Source of the DNA: Methylococcales bacterium
Lineage (GTDB): Bacteria > Pseudomonadota > Gammaproteobacteria > Methylococcales > Methylomonadaceae
Length of the DNA stretch: 45,446 nucleotides
Direction of reading: 5' to 3'
Assembly (NCBI GenBank): GCA_030654015.1
Contig: JAURYI010000030.1
Span: 1 to 45,446, forward strand
The notes below the pieces were generated by a model. It was given only the letters and a program-made list of their open reading frames with translations, was not told where the DNA came from and made no database searches. Position 1 is the first letter of the stretch. Each line of letters opens with the position of its first letter. Both the position numbers and the translations under genes were made by a program. Shown in pieces: positions 45,396 through 45,446 of the stretch.

Positions 45396-45446
45396 ATGCA
45401 ATTCAACAAATACCTGCCCAGCCTATCATTGCTGGTGTTGCTAGCC
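45396..45446 (+). CDS. Start of probable ABC transporter permease (cut by window end)
   Basis: ATG at 45396 begins MQFNKYLPSLSLLVLLA, a basic start followed by a hydrophobic segment, and runs to the window end. Given the binding-protein gene upstream, an ABC permease is likely, but 17 residues cannot prove it. AAGG lies 10 nt upstream. Confidence 0.5.
   Translation, partial: MQFNKYLPSLSLLVLLA

Overview
The window looks like chromosome of a gammaproteobacterium, most likely a methylotroph of the Methylococcales (methanotroph) type. This is inferred from gene content, not from a search. ZipA next to Smc and LigA is a gammaproteobacterial arrangement. A serine-glyoxylate aminotransferase plus hydroxypyruvate reductase pair (serine-cycle enzymes) and a formaldehyde-activating-enzyme homologue point to C1 metabolism. 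I saw no rRNA, tRNA, CRISPR array, integrase or transposase. Both window edges cut genes: the C-terminal end of a GGDEF protein on the left and the first codons of a probable permease on the right.

Layout. 1-6418 is a housekeeping block: ispB divergent from rplU-rpmA-obgE, then proB. A two-gene AAA ATPase/DUF4276 cassette that looks like a mobile defence module sits between obgE and proB. 6601-8969 holds a membrane-anchored two-domain multicopper oxidase translationally coupled to a membrane-anchored cupredoxin. 9059-12462 (minus strand) is an ion-homeostasis operon, nhaD-kup. 12786-15042 carries sga and hprA, separated by a strong terminator. 15096-16164 has two small secreted DUF4124-type proteins, one with a glutaredoxin-like fold whose CxxC is gone. 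16329-16880 is a divergent Fae homologue. 16913-20363 is a complete pqiA-pqiA-pqiB-pqiC operon for MCE-type envelope lipid transport.

20383-24908 (minus strand) is a compact four-gene signalling operon: a kinase that fuses a periplasmic NMT1/THI5-like binding domain to a PAS, an Hpt-like domain and a CheA-like ATPase, followed by a CheX-type phosphatase, a CheY-type receiver and a PAS-GGDEF diguanylate cyclase. It is divergent from the phosphate regulon at 25147-31760 (pstS, then pstC-pstA-pstB-phoU). Both pst promoters carry a recognisable Pho box at canonical spacing. 31910-33325 has a secreted protein of unknown function and a class 3 lipase.

33510-39736 (minus strand) is smc-zipA-ligA. 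40004-42843 (minus strand) groups an unknown periplasmic protein, an Old Yellow Enzyme, an Ogt-type DNA alkyl repair protein and a glutathione S-transferase; the last three suit defence against electrophiles and alkylation. 43221-44291 is an aminoglycoside-phosphotransferase/ecdysteroid-kinase-like enzyme. 44354-end starts an ABC uptake system of the NitT/TauT type.

Intergenic regions are rich in distinct palindromes (3398, 6478, 8975, 13961, 33350, 45317). Several sit between convergent genes or at operon ends, where they probably work as terminators. The parts most worth a second look are the binding-protein/CheA-like kinase operon, the AAA/DUF4276 cassette, the Fae homologue lacking the catalytic histidine, and the glutaredoxin-like protein lacking both cysteines.
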